A program made the position numbers and the translations under genes. Shown here in pieces: positions 1 to 6,841 of a stretch of 32,754 nt of DNA. A model generated the notes under the pieces. The model saw only the letters and a list, made by a program, of their open reading frames with translations. It was not told the origin of the DNA and did no database searches. The DNA is from a virus. Position 1 is the stretch's first letter. The number at the start of each line of letters is the position of its first letter. Location: positions 1 through 32,754 of the IMG/VR virus record IMGVR_UViG_3300003621_000016; one strand, written 5' to 3'.

Positions 1-71
1 TATCCCTGATGTACCATCAGCACCATCGTTACCATCATTTCCATCTACTCCTGATATCCCTGATGTACCAT
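1..71. repeat. direct repeat within collagen-like coding region
   Basis: The 17-base word tatccctgatgtaccat occurs at 1-17 and again at 55-71, a period of 54 bases (18 codons). It encodes the recurring Gly-Thr-Ser-Gly-Ile part of the Gly-X-Y repeat, so the amino-acid repeat is backed by near-identical DNA, as expected for a repeat that expands or contracts by slippage or recombination. Confidence 0.7.
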
Positions 72-474
72 TAGAACCAGAGGATAGTGAACTTAGATCT
101 ATGTTAACCAAATCACCACCAGAAGTTGTGAATATTAAGTTTGATGTATTCTCGTTGAAGCTAGCTCCCACAAATTCGTCACCCGTTGATGAACCTCCAC
201 CGCCAGCTACTTTTCTCCATAGCCTAATGTCGGAACCGTTTATTTTAACTACTTCAGAAAAAGTGTTGTTTGAACTACTGTAGCTAAACTCTGTGTGTGA
301 TTCTATACAAACATAAAGTGATGTTGTACCATTATCGCTTATTATATAAGTGAATTGACCTGATTTAAAGTCTTGGGGTATCCATTTTATTATCTCTAAC
401 GTCTTTAAATTATCGTCTAGCTCGTTATGTGTTAATGGTCTGGATAGGTTTGACCTGAGTATTAAATTTGACAT
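1..474 (-). CDS. tail-fibre-like structural protein with collagen-like repeats, N-terminal part (cut by window edge)
   Basis: An open frame of exactly 158 codons begins at the ATG at 474-472 and runs off the left edge without a stop. The protein starts MSNLILRSNLSRPLTHNEL, and two short segments follow the pattern of an aromatic strand, a Tyr-x-Cys strand (residues near SLYVCIESHTE) and a Trp (IRLWRKV), which also recurs in the giant protein at the right end of the window. From about residue 132 the chain becomes Gly-X-Y (GSNGTSGISGVDGNDGNDG and on), the collagen-like triplet found in many phage fibres and thought to form a trimeric stalk. A poly-Gly linker (GGGGSS) precedes it. The ATG follows an A-rich leader with no Shine-Dalgarno site. 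The role as a fibre or fibre-associated virion protein is inferred from the repeat type and its likely late-type upstream motif; host receptor specificity would lie in the missing C-terminus. Confidence 0.75.
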   Translation of the reverse strand, partial: MSNLILRSNLSRPLTHNELDDNLKTLEIIKWIPQDFKSGQFTYIISDNGTTSLYVCIESHTEFSYSSSNNTFSEVVKINGSDIRLWRKVAGGGGSSTGDEFVGASFNENTSNLIFTTSGGDLVNIDLSSLSSGSNGTSGISGVDGNDGNDGADGTSGI

Positions 475-509
475 ATCTTTTTTTAATTTCTATAACTTTA
501 TTGTTACTC

Positions 510-519
510 TATATAAATA
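510..519 (-). promoter_or_regulatory. TATTTATATA motif, candidate phage late promoter element
   Basis: On the minus strand the gap before the fibre-like gene contains TATTTATATA, preceded by TAAC, 35 bases before the ATG. The same 10-mer occurs in the gaps before the structural genes starting at 23796 and 28714. No TAnnTTTG box is present in this gap. The function is inferred from recurrence only; the gap is very AT-rich. Confidence 0.4.
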
Positions 520-565
520 GTTATTAATTATATAAAACACGTTAGGTTATTTACTTTATTATAAA

Positions 566-603
566 TAAAAAAATAATAGCCCCTTAGATTTATCGCCTAG
601 GGT
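566..603 (-). terminator. rho-independent-like terminator after clpP
   Basis: Immediately after the clpP stop codon the minus strand reads CCCTAG, a nine-base loop and CTA(A)GGG, forming a short GC-containing stem with one bulged A, followed by a TATTATTTTTTTAT run. Placement directly downstream of clpP and the T-run support intrinsic termination. The stem is short, so it may be weak. Confidence 0.55.
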
Positions 604-1263
604 CTATTTTCTATCCATAACTGCGTCTATCATCCCATATTTTTTAGCTTCATCAGATTTCATCCAGTAGTCCCTCTCAGAGTCTTTATAAACTTTACTA
701 TATTTCTGACCACTGTGTAATGATATTATATCGTACAATTCCTTTTTAAGCTTACCTATTTCTCTAGCAGTTATCTCTATGTCAGTAGCTTGTCCTTCAG
801 CACCACCTAGTGGTTGGTGTATCATGACTCTTGAGTGTGGTAGTGCATATCTCTTACCTTTGGCACCTGCACATAATAGTACTGCACCCATTGATGCGGC
901 TAAACCAGTACATATAGTGGATACTTCTGGTTTTATATACTGCATAGTATCATAAATCCCTAGACCAGAATATACTGAACCCCCTGGCGAATTTATATAT
1001 ATTTGGATATCTCTATTTGGGTCCATAGATTCTAAAAACAGTAGTTGAGCTTGAATTATGTTAGACACTTGGTCATTTATACCTGTACCCAGGAATATGA
1101 CTCTTTCCATCATTAGTCTGGAAAACACGTCCATTTGAGTTACATTCATTTCTCGTTCTTCCATGATGTATGGTGTGACAGAACTTTTAAAGTTATTAAG
1201 TGATTCTGATTTTATACCCATATGCATTGTGGCATATTTACTAAATTCTTTACCTAGATTCAT
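604..1263 (-). CDS. clpP: ATP-dependent Clp protease proteolytic subunit, Bacteroidota type
   Basis: ClpP is the serine peptidase that forms two stacked heptameric rings and degrades proteins fed by a Clp ATPase. The 219-residue length is normal. The catalytic Ser124 sits in GLAASMGA, His149 in RVMIHQPLGG and Asp194 in YKDSERDYW, so the triad is intact; the substrate-binding NSPGGSV is at 91-97. The N-terminal extension with KEFSKYATMHMGI and the run QMDVFSRLMMERVIFLGT are what I recall from Bacteroidota ClpP rather than proteobacterial ClpP, which suggests capture from the host. No Clp ATPase partner (ClpX or ClpA) is visible in the window, so it would need the host ATPase or act as a subunit mixed into host ClpP. 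It has its own likely promoter and terminator and is separated from the gene upstream by 46 bases. The start is the ATG after an A-rich leader. Confidence 0.97.
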   Translation of the reverse strand: MNLGKEFSKYATMHMGIKSESLNNFKSSVTPYIMEEREMNVTQMDVFSRLMMERVIFLGTGINDQVSNIIQAQLLFLESMDPNRDIQIYINSPGGSVYSGLGIYDTMQYIKPEVSTICTGLAASMGAVLLCAGAKGKRYALPHSRVMIHQPLGGAEGQATDIEITAREIGKLKKELYDIISLHSGQKYSKVYKDSERDYWMKSDEAKKYGMIDAVMDRK

Positions 1264-1298
1264 GTTTTTTTGTTTTTTTATAATTAAATTTATTTATA

Positions 1299-1329
1299 CA
1301 AATATAGTTTTATTTATTGGTATAACCAA
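1299..1329 (-). promoter_or_regulatory. clpP promoter, Bacteroidota type (TTG-N20-TATATTTG)
   Basis: The minus strand carries TATATTTG at 1306-1299, an exact fit to the Bacteroidota -7 consensus TAnnTTTG, with a TTG at 1329-1327 and 20 bases between them, matching the -33 element spacing. The predicted transcript would start around 1294 and leave a leader of about 30 A-rich bases before clpP. The -33 part lies inside the 3' end of the upstream gene. Confidence 0.6.
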
Positions 1330-2797
1330 TAGATTCTTTAAAAATAGTGATATGTTCATCATTAATTTCTGAACGTAACTTTTCCTCAAATTTGGATATA
1401 GAATAAGCACTACTAACATTTAACCCAAACTCACCATTACGCATTTTTTTATCAACCCTATCCATTATATTGTGTAAATCGTCTGTTATCTGAATATCAT
1501 TTAAGCTGGCTGCGTCAAATGTTATGGTCATATAAGACGGTGTCACTAAATAGGTCTCCAATATTTTACCACTTACGTTTCTTATTTCTAATAACCCCCC
1601 AATATTACGTACATTTTTATTACTTATTTTAACCACAGCTTTATATTTTTTACGTAAATGTCTTTTTATAGAACTAATTAAAGAATTTTTAAGATAATAA
1701 ACCCCTGTTGATTCGGTGCTATAGGTTAAAGATTCAAAAATTTCATCAAAAAAATTGACTAATTTAGTCGAAAAACCTGGTTTTAAGGTGATACCATAAA
1801 TCTCTTCTAGGTACATAGCTTTTTCGATTATATATTTTATATGTTTTAAATCAAAGCCTCTTAGTGCATCTCTGTGCTTGGATATAAAGTTCATACCCCA
1901 AGCCCTTGTATAACCATTAGAAAAAATTATATTCCCATCATTATGGAATTCTTCTGTAGGGTTGGTGGGTATTACGTTATTATAGATTTCTTCTGTTGAA
2001 GTTATGTCAGTCCAATTGTAACCTAACTTATTATATATGGATAGGTTATCCATATCAACCCCCTTAAATCTTAACGCTTTTTTTACTATATCTGGGTTAT
2101 TTATGTAATTTATGTCTGATATATAATCAGCTATATCCATACCTCGATACAACTTCTTATTAAATCTAAATGTCTTCGCTACATTAATAATATCATTAGT
2201 ATTATAAGTTATTTCGTATTTGGATAAAAATCTACTTAATACGTACCTAGTTAAGATGTCTTTATCATCACCAATCTTACTTGATATTTTGTAGTTTGGT
2301 TGGGTGTTTCTGATTAGAGTAGTTAAGATTCTATTTAATTCTTCTGAACCGAATAGTGTCGAACTAAGCAATTCTCTTATTAAAAATATAATGCGGTCAT
2401 TAACTATATTTACCCTAACATAATTAGGTCTATTGTTATTACTATGATATATGCTAAACCCTGGCTCGTTTCTGTTTAACGTTAAACTAGTATATTCTTT
2501 TATCTCATCTATTAGTTTATACTGCTCATAACCGTTTTTAAATTTTCTGGGGGTAGCTGATTTATGAGTTACATACTTTTTAAGTATTACCTTGCCGACC
2601 TCTAAATCTTCTTCTACAACTATTGTCTCTCTGTGAACACTAGCATCTATTCGGTTCTTCATACCGTTATTAAAGGTTTCTTGGTTAACAAGAGTTTGAC
2701 TCTTAATGTTGGTACCATCATCAATAATTAAGTATAAGTTCTCGACGCTTATCTTATCTAATAAGGTTAAGGAGGGTTTGGTATCATTGACCTTCAT
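1310..2797 (-). CDS. uncharacterised 495-residue protein, possible remote ADP-ribosyltransferase-like fold
   Basis: I do not recognise this protein. It is soluble-looking, mixed alpha/beta and basic-to-neutral, with no signal peptide or membrane helix. Two stretches hint at the R-S-E class of ADP-ribosyltransferases: KLYRGMD at residues 215-221, as in the Tyr-Arg-Gly strand that supplies the NAD-binding Arg, and FSNGYTRAWGMNF at 292-304, similar in spacing to the Ser-Thr-Ser motif followed by an alanine helix. A convincing Glu-x-Glu third motif is not visible, so the resemblance is weak. Its start overlaps the preceding gene by 14 bases, implying translational coupling with 2784-3107, and its 3' end contains the clpP promoter. 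It could be a host-takeover protein or an unrelated structural accessory. Confidence 0.85.
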   Translation of the reverse strand: MKVNDTKPSLTLLDKISVENLYLIIDDGTNIKSQTLVNQETFNNGMKNRIDASVHRETIVVEEDLEVGKVILKKYVTHKSATPRKFKNGYEQYKLIDEIKEYTSLTLNRNEPGFSIYHSNNNRPNYVRVNIVNDRIIFLIRELLSSTLFGSEELNRILTTLIRNTQPNYKISSKIGDDKDILTRYVLSRFLSKYEITYNTNDIINVAKTFRFNKKLYRGMDIADYISDINYINNPDIVKKALRFKGVDMDNLSIYNKLGYNWTDITSTEEIYNNVIPTNPTEEFHNDGNIIFSNGYTRAWGMNFISKHRDALRGFDLKHIKYIIEKAMYLEEIYGITLKPGFSTKLVNFFDEIFESLTYSTESTGVYYLKNSLISSIKRHLRKKYKAVVKISNKNVRNIGGLLEIRNVSGKILETYLVTPSYMTITFDAASLNDIQITDDLHNIMDRVDKKMRNGEFGLNVSSAYSISKFEEKLRSEINDEHITIFKESIGYTNK

Positions 2798-3107
2798 TTT
2801 CAGATTTTTTTGGGTTTATATTTGAGCTATAGACAAAATCCCCATCCGAATTTATACCATCTATACTAATAACCCCATCTTCAAGTAAAACGTTAAAAGA
2901 TTCTTCTATTATAATAGACTGAGCCTTATCTAGGGTATTAGTTAGTTGATCTGGTGTTATATGGTGATAACCATCTTTTTCATGGTTACTCTCTAAAACT
3001 TTTGTCAATAGATTAGATACGAGTTCACGGTCCATAAACACACCAGAACGACCGAAAAAGTCTTGATCGTCCAACAAACTCATTACATACTTTAAATATT
3101 CTTTCAT
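2784..3107 (-). CDS. uncharacterised 107-residue protein
   Basis: This small acidic protein has no motif I can name. The N-terminal half (MKEYLKYVMSLLDDQDFF to about residue 70) is predicted helical by eye, and the C-terminal part contains short strands around VISIDGINSDGDFVYSS, an arrangement seen in small winged-helix-like or adaptor proteins, but that is a guess. It lies 23 bases after the 3131-3487 gene and overlaps the next gene by 14 bases, so all are probably one transcript ending after clpP. Confidence 0.75.
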   Translation of the reverse strand: MKEYLKYVMSLLDDQDFFGRSGVFMDRELVSNLLTKVLESNHEKDGYHHITPDQLTNTLDKAQSIIIEESFNVLLEDGVISIDGINSDGDFVYSSNINPKKSENEGQ

Positions 3108-3130
3108 ACCACGAAAGTATGAATAAATTT

Positions 3131-3487
3131 TTATACCACCAAATTATCTCCGTAGTTTTTTTCGATATCAATTATATCTCTCTTTTCCCACATAGGTATT
3201 TGATTATAATAAATTATAAATTCTCTATACTCTTCACGAGTAATAGCGAATGATTCTATCTCCGTATCTTCAAAGATACTATTTTTTTTACTATTAAAAT
3301 AAAGACTACCCACCCTAGAATTATGTTCATTATCAGAATTTTGTATCTGATTTACTGCTAAATATTGGTGGTCACCATCTGGTGATATAAAATATATTTT
3401 AAACGTATTATTGATATAATCACTAACGCTAAATTTACAAATGAACAAGTTGTTCATCTCTATTAGTTTATTTACGAAATCTACCAT
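3131..3487 (-). CDS. uncharacterised 118-residue protein, first gene of clpP operon
   Basis: The protein begins MVDFVNKLIEMNNLFICKF and seems to alternate short strands and helices. It has no recognised domain, signal peptide or membrane segment. The ATG follows an A-rich leader (CCAAAAAAG). It is the first gene after a candidate TATATTTG promoter at 3547-3540, so the 3131-3487, 2784-3107, 1310-2797 and clpP genes can be one early-type operon. Confidence 0.75.
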   Translation of the reverse strand: MVDFVNKLIEMNNLFICKFSVSDYINNTFKIYFISPDGDHQYLAVNQIQNSDNEHNSRVGSLYFNSKKNSIFEDTEIESFAITREEYREFIIYYNQIPMWEKRDIIDIEKNYGDNLVV

Positions 3488-3506
3488 CTTTTTTGGTTTT
3501 TTAGAC

Positions 3507-3515
3507 TATTTATTA
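3507..3515 (+). promoter_or_regulatory. TATTTATTA motif before the plus-strand gene
   Basis: On the plus strand ACTATTTATTATTA occurs 45 bases before the ATG at 3561. It is a near match to the TATTTATATA word seen before structural genes and especially to the version before the gene starting at 10214. The evidence is similarity in an AT-rich gap, so this is weak. Confidence 0.25.
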
Positions 3516-3539
3516 TTACTTGTGAGTATAATAAGACTT

Positions 3540-3547
3540 CAAATATA
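3540..3547 (-). promoter_or_regulatory. candidate Bacteroidota-type promoter (TATATTTG) for the clpP operon
   Basis: TATATTTG on the minus strand is identical to the boxes before clpP and the primase gene. No clear TTTG lies 19-21 bases upstream (that region reads CTTTTTCCC), so support is the -7 box and its place 50 bases before the first gene of the operon. The box lies very close to the plus-strand gene start at 3561, so the two divergent units would share this control region. Confidence 0.45.
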
Positions 3548-3560
3548 AATACATTAAATT

Positions 3561-3992
3561 ATGGGAAAAAGAGTAATTTTTACAGAAAAACAAATAAAAA
3601 TGATAGCCGAGGCTGAGGAATCTAAGATGAGAGATATTGATCTAGAGGATACATTAGCCAAACAGTTGGGTGATGATGATAGCGATAGAAGAATTGAGTA
3701 CCCAAATAATGATGAAGAGGTGATTGATGTGGATAACGAAGATATTGATACGGATGTAGATACGTCTATGGATGTTGAGCCTGAAGCTGATAGTGATATA
3801 GCTATGAAAGACCTAAAGGGTGCTCATGAATTGTTGGAGTATTTAGATAAAATGGAGGAAGCTAAGTCTATTTTAAGTAAAGTAGCCGCTAAAGAAGATG
3901 ACGATAAACTTAAATCTAGAATATATAGTCATTATGAGAAGGCACAGAAATTAGTTTTCGAACTAATAAAGGAATTCGGTATAATTCACTAA
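3561..3992 (+). CDS. very acidic 143-residue protein, only plus-strand gene
   Basis: This is the single rightward gene in the window. The protein has a short basic N-terminus (MGKRVIFTEKQIKMIAEAEE), a central stretch from about residue 36 to 85 made largely of Asp and Glu (DDDSDRR, DVDNEDIDTDVD), and a helical C-terminal third (GAHELLEYLDKMEEAKS). No known domain is seen. Such acid-rich phage proteins are sometimes DNA mimics or binders of basic host proteins, but nothing here proves that. The gene is flanked by a divergent control region and by a strong terminator at 4037-4067, so it is expressed as a single-gene transcript, unlike everything else here. Confidence 0.85.
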   Translation: MGKRVIFTEKQIKMIAEAEESKMRDIDLEDTLAKQLGDDDSDRRIEYPNNDEEVIDVDNEDIDTDVDTSMDVEPEADSDIAMKDLKGAHELLEYLDKMEEAKSILSKVAAKEDDDKLKSRIYSHYEKAQKLVFELIKEFGIIH

Positions 3993-4036
3993 CATTATAT
4001 CAACAAAATTAGTATTAAATTTTAAAAACAATGTAC

Positions 4037-4067
4037 GTGGCGTCTAATTTGGGCGCCACTACTTTTT
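4037..4067. terminator. bidirectional terminator between convergent genes
   Basis: The stem GTGGCGTC/GGCGCCAC (one T-G pair) with a seven-base loop is at 4037-4059. On the plus strand it is followed by TACTTTTTAG; on the minus strand it is followed by GTACATTGTTTTTAAAATTT. It lies between the ends of the plus gene (3992) and the minus gene (4082) and can stop transcription from both sides. Confidence 0.8.
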
Positions 4068-4081
4068 AGTATACCTAGGTT

Positions 4082-4717
4082 TTATCTGGTACTAACCCTG
4101 GACATCCAACGTCTGGATATACCGTGATTATCTTCTAACGAATCATAAACTCGCCTTATAGTTTCGTGTGTTGGGTCATTAAAGAATATAAAATTATTTA
4201 AGTTGTTCGAATAACTAAAATTTTTAATAGTATCGTTTAATCTTTGCGAATCTGAGCTATTCTTTAGTACGAATACATCTATAAATTCATTTTCAAAGTA
4301 CTCTATAACTAACTTATTATTTATAGATATAACCACTTTAGTTTCATTACCTAACAAAAACTTTTTAACTATACCCTTAAAGTCGTAAACTACCCCACTA
4401 TTTTTGTGTTTAAATTTCTCCTCTATAGTATACGGTCGTATTTTCTTTATGATAAAATCTCCGTTAGTTTTAACTTTAACAAGGGCACCCATGTCGTTTC
4501 TAAAATGTTTTATTGACGTACCCTTTTTAGGACCAGTTAACACTAACTCGTAATCGGTTTCATTACCCAACCAATCATACTCCTTAGGGAAGTAACTACT
4601 GTTAGTATCCAAAGCGTCTTTATATAACTTTAATGACTCCGAGTACGTTCTAGCCGAACCAACAATTTTAACTCGCTTACCAGAGTTGTATAAAACTATT
4701 TTATAGGGTTTGTTCAT
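4082..4717 (-). CDS. uncharacterised 211-residue protein
   Basis: I do not recognise this protein. It opens with a strand-rich part, YKIVLYNSGKRVKIVGSARTY, followed by a helix (SLKLYKDAL), and a second region EYDWLGNETDYELVLTG. This looks like a small alpha/beta domain that might be shared among several accessory proteins in related phages. The C-terminus is Arg-rich (SRRWMSRVSTR). It is the last gene before the bidirectional terminator and follows the 4723-4941 gene by only a few bases, so it belongs to the leftward accessory operon. Confidence 0.8.
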   Translation of the reverse strand: MNKPYKIVLYNSGKRVKIVGSARTYSESLKLYKDALDTNSSYFPKEYDWLGNETDYELVLTGPKKGTSIKHFRNDMGALVKVKTNGDFIIKKIRPYTIEEKFKHKNSGVVYDFKGIVKKFLLGNETKVVISINNKLVIEYFENEFIDVFVLKNSSDSQRLNDTIKNFSYSNNLNNFIFFNDPTHETIRRVYDSLEDNHGISRRWMSRVSTR

Positions 4718-4722
4718 ATAAC

Positions 4723-4941
4723 CTACTGTCGCTTTATTACGAATACAATATCACCTATTATAATATCAAAACTTTTCCTAGATTTATAACCTAAACCAGT
4801 TTTGTTCATATGTCTATATACCTCTTGCTGTAGACTCTCATGATTATCGGATGACAACCTTAGTTCAATCTTTATACTAGACTCAACATCGATCTTACCA
4901 GTAATACTTTTAGTTATATCGTTAAGGTCTTTTAGTCTCAT
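4723..4941 (-). CDS. uncharacterised 72-residue protein
   Basis: A small protein with two parts: a short helix (MRLKDLNDITKSITGK) and strands (SSIKIELRLSS, IIGDIVFVIKRQ). No known family recognised. Its ATG overlaps the end of the 4938-5144 gene by four bases, the usual sign of translational coupling, and it ends just before the 4082-4717 gene, which supports it being real in spite of its size. Confidence 0.65.
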   Translation of the reverse strand: MRLKDLNDITKSITGKIDVESSIKIELRLSSDNHESLQQEVYRHMNKTGLGYKSRKSFDIIIGDIVFVIKRQ

Positions 4942-5144
4942 ATATATTTAAATACTTTATTTATAAACTTTTTGAATTTAACCCACCTACTAGGTTCTTC
5001 TTTGATGTAAGTGTTTATATCGTTAATCTTGTCACCTAAACCGTTTTTAATTTGTTTTATATAGTTTGATTTATGTCTGTCAATATCTAACCTGTCTTTC
5101 TTTAGCTCCCTTTCGTAACTCCTATAAGCTCTATCATCTTCCAT
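4938..5144 (-). CDS. small highly charged 68-residue protein
   Basis: The chain is rich in Lys, Arg, Asp and Glu (AYRSYERELKKDRLDIDRHK) and ends in an aromatic/basic amphipathic helix (WVKFKKFINKVFKYI) that could sit on a membrane surface or bind nucleic acid. No family recognised. It is packed between the methyltransferase gene (one base away) and the 4723-4941 gene (four-base overlap), which argues for a genuine gene. Confidence 0.65.
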   Translation of the reverse strand: MEDDRAYRSYERELKKDRLDIDRHKSNYIKQIKNGLGDKINDINTYIKEEPSRWVKFKKFINKVFKYI

Positions 5145-5145
5145 A

Positions 5146-5727
5146 TTATTTCTTTATATGTATTGTGAAGTCTTCATTCCCTAGATAACCATATAATAAA
5201 TCAACTTTACCTATTTTAGATAGTAGGTTATGGATCTGATCCTTATCATATGTATTTAAAGGGTGTAAACCACTTTCTTTTGTTAAAAAGTTAAACGCGA
5301 CACCTTTGTTGGCTTTGTCGTAAGATAGTTTAACGACATTGTATATCTGTTCTAAGGTGGTGTTTACAGTGAACACGCCTGAACCAATTATATAGTCCAC
5401 ATCATTTACACTATTTATATCCCCCGAAACTCCAACCATAAAATTTTTATCTGGGTATAAGGATTTGGCCTTATCTATATAGTTTGGATTTATATCAATA
5501 CCTAAGTAGTCTATGTCTTCTAACCCAACTTCTTTTATATAGTCGTTTAAGTGACCTAATCCACAACCATAATCCAATACCTTATCATTATTCCGTATTC
5601 CAATACGGAATAACGCCTCAAACCTACCATACTGGTTATCCCTATCTGTCCACCCAACAGAGCTGGGGTTTGTCACATCAAAATGGTTTAGATAAGTGTT
5701 GTAAAACTCTATTAATTTATTGCTCAT
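5146..5727 (-). CDS. class I SAM-dependent methyltransferase
   Basis: The 193-residue protein shows the Rossmann-like methyltransferase core: motif I VLDYGCGLG at 50-58 binds S-adenosylmethionine, and YLGIDINP at 74-81 supplies the acidic residue that holds the ribose. VAFNFLT near residue 145 is the next core strand. There is no DNA-methylase (N/D)PP(Y/W) motif, so DNA base methylation of the N6/N4 type is unlikely. The substrate may be a small molecule, sugar, protein or RNA and cannot be named. The start overlaps the preceding membrane-protein gene by 11 bases. Methyltransferases of this general type are common among accessory genes of large marine and gut phages. Confidence 0.9.
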   Translation of the reverse strand: MSNKLIEFYNTYLNHFDVTNPSSVGWTDRDNQYGRFEALFRIGIRNNDKVLDYGCGLGHLNDYIKEVGLEDIDYLGIDINPNYIDKAKSLYPDKNFMVGVSGDINSVNDVDYIIGSGVFTVNTTLEQIYNVVKLSYDKANKGVAFNFLTKESGLHPLNTYDKDQIHNLLSKIGKVDLLYGYLGNEDFTIHIKK

Positions 5728-6073
5728 TCGGTAATTTTGATTCTATTAATAATTCAAGTAGGTATATATGGTATATAACACTGGATATAAATGCGGCATC
5801 AAATATAGTAAATATAAAGTACCTTATTGTGTCTGGGGTGTAATTATTAACGTATTCAATGTATAGTATCTTTGATGGAGAAAAACCTAGACCTATACTA
5901 AATAATAACCCTACCCAAAAACCAGTACACATCATACAGTTAATTAATTTACCTAAGTAATTAAGTTTTTTCGTTAATGTCTCTCTGATTGGTTTAAATA
6001 TCTTACTCTGGACTATTATGGTTGACACACCATAACAACCTATTATAAAATATAATACATCAAACAATATCAT
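5717..6073 (-). CDS. DUF1360-like membrane protein
   Basis: The 118-residue protein has hydrophobic segments at about 4-22, 50-65, 85-100 and 97-113. The core NCMMCTGFWVG at residues 45-55, with the Cys-x-x-Cys pair followed by Thr-Gly-Phe-Trp, is the hallmark I associate with the DUF1360 family of small membrane proteins, found in bacteria and phages and of unknown function. The pair could bind metal or form a disulfide. It lies between an acidic unknown (one base gap) and the methyltransferase (11-base overlap), so the three are likely made together. Confidence 0.8.
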   Translation of the reverse strand: MILFDVLYFIIGCYGVSTIIVQSKIFKPIRETLTKKLNYLGKLINCMMCTGFWVGLLFSIGLGFSPSKILYIEYVNNYTPDTIRYFIFTIFDAAFISSVIYHIYLLELLIESKLPNEQ

Positions 6074-6074
6074 T

Positions 6075-6596
6075 TTAACTATTTTCTATTTCTAATTCGT
6101 TACCCTCATCGACTTCTTCAGTTTCTAACACCTCATCGTTTTCTGCCTCAATAACTGATTCATTTTCTAGTTGAGGGTCCTCTTCTTCTGACTCTAGTTT
6201 AGTTTGGGGGTTAGGTTTGGGTAGTACAGATAAAGGGGTCTCAAAAGATAGAGAAGTCAATTCTTCATAATCTAACTTACCAAAAATATCTTTAAGTTCA
6301 GATATCTTCTGTGTGAAAAGTTCTTGTTTCTTTTCTAGATTCACGTTATACTCTATAATCTCAACAAACATATCGTAAAGCTCTTCTAGGGAGGATTTTT
6401 GAGAATACATTACGTAATAATTAAATCCTGTTTCTTCAGAAACTTTTTGTTTCTTGACTTCAACTCCTTCTTTTATGTGTTCGTCTAATATATTCCATTT
6501 AGGGTTCAACCAATAGTCGATAATATTAACACCCTTATTTACCCTTAAACCAATTAAGTTTTCGGGGTAGTTCTTAAACATTTGATCTATTTTCAT
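6075..6596 (-). CDS. uncharacterised 173-residue protein with acidic tail
   Basis: The first 115 residues look like a folded helical domain with a coiled-coil stretch (NVNLEKKQELFTQKISELK). A Pro-rich linker (SVLPKPNPQTK) follows, and the last 45 residues are almost all Glu, Asp, Asn and Ser. I do not recognise a family. It overlaps the upstream small membrane protein gene by four bases and is followed after one base by the DUF1360-like gene, which suggests a membrane-linked role, though the protein itself has no membrane helix. Confidence 0.75.
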   Translation of the reverse strand: MKIDQMFKNYPENLIGLRVNKGVNIIDYWLNPKWNILDEHIKEGVEVKKQKVSEETGFNYYVMYSQKSSLEELYDMFVEIIEYNVNLEKKQELFTQKISELKDIFGKLDYEELTSLSFETPLSVLPKPNPQTKLESEEEDPQLENESVIEAENDEVLETEEVDEGNELEIENS

Positions 6597-6802
6597 AATT
6601 TAATTCCGTTTATGATACTTGTAATTACGTATGATACCGACATACCTAAATAAACTAATTCACGTATTGTTAATTTAAATTTTACTGGTTCTGAACTTAA
6701 AATGTTTCTTATGAACGAAAATGAGTGTCTGATTATGACTAAAATAGATAACACTAGTGATAATAATAACACTTTATTTAATAACGATATAATTACTTCC
6801 AT
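6593..6802 (-). CDS. small membrane protein, two helices
   Basis: A 69-residue protein with a first hydrophobic helix at about 4-24 (LLNKVLLLSLVLSILVII) and a second, weaker one at about 49-66 (ELVYLGMSVSYVITSII), joined by a basic/polar linker. Size and topology fit a small phage inner-membrane protein such as a holin or superinfection-type protein, but no family is recognised and the position, away from any endolysin, does not help. The leader before the ATG is A-rich with AAGG directly upstream of the start. Confidence 0.65.
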   Translation of the reverse strand: MEVIISLLNKVLLLSLVLSILVIIRHSFSFIRNILSSEPVKFKLTIRELVYLGMSVSYVITSIINGIKL

Positions 6803-6841
6803 ACCTTTTTTTTATAAAAGTACTAATAATATTTCGTATTA

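Noticed and set aside
475-603. tRNA or small RNA gene in the longest gap
   Set aside because: No cloverleaf, CCA or T-loop pattern was found here or in any other gap; only a terminator and a promoter-like word are seen.
1290-1297. TATAAATA on the minus strand just downstream of the clpP TATATTTG box
   Set aside because: It lies where the transcript would start if TATATTTG is used, which has a fitting -33 element. In such AT-rich sequence the 8-mer is expected by chance several times.
3544-3551. TATAAATA, identical to the T4 late promoter -10, on the plus strand before the gene at 3561
   Set aside because: It is only nine bases from the ATG, and the same bases form the TATATTTG box read on the other strand. 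Nothing supports T4-type recognition over the other reading.
5146-5727. DNA adenine or cytosine methyltransferase of a restriction-modification system
   Set aside because: There is no DPPY/NPPF-type or PCQ motif, and no restriction gene alongside. The general SAM-binding fold is all that can be supported.
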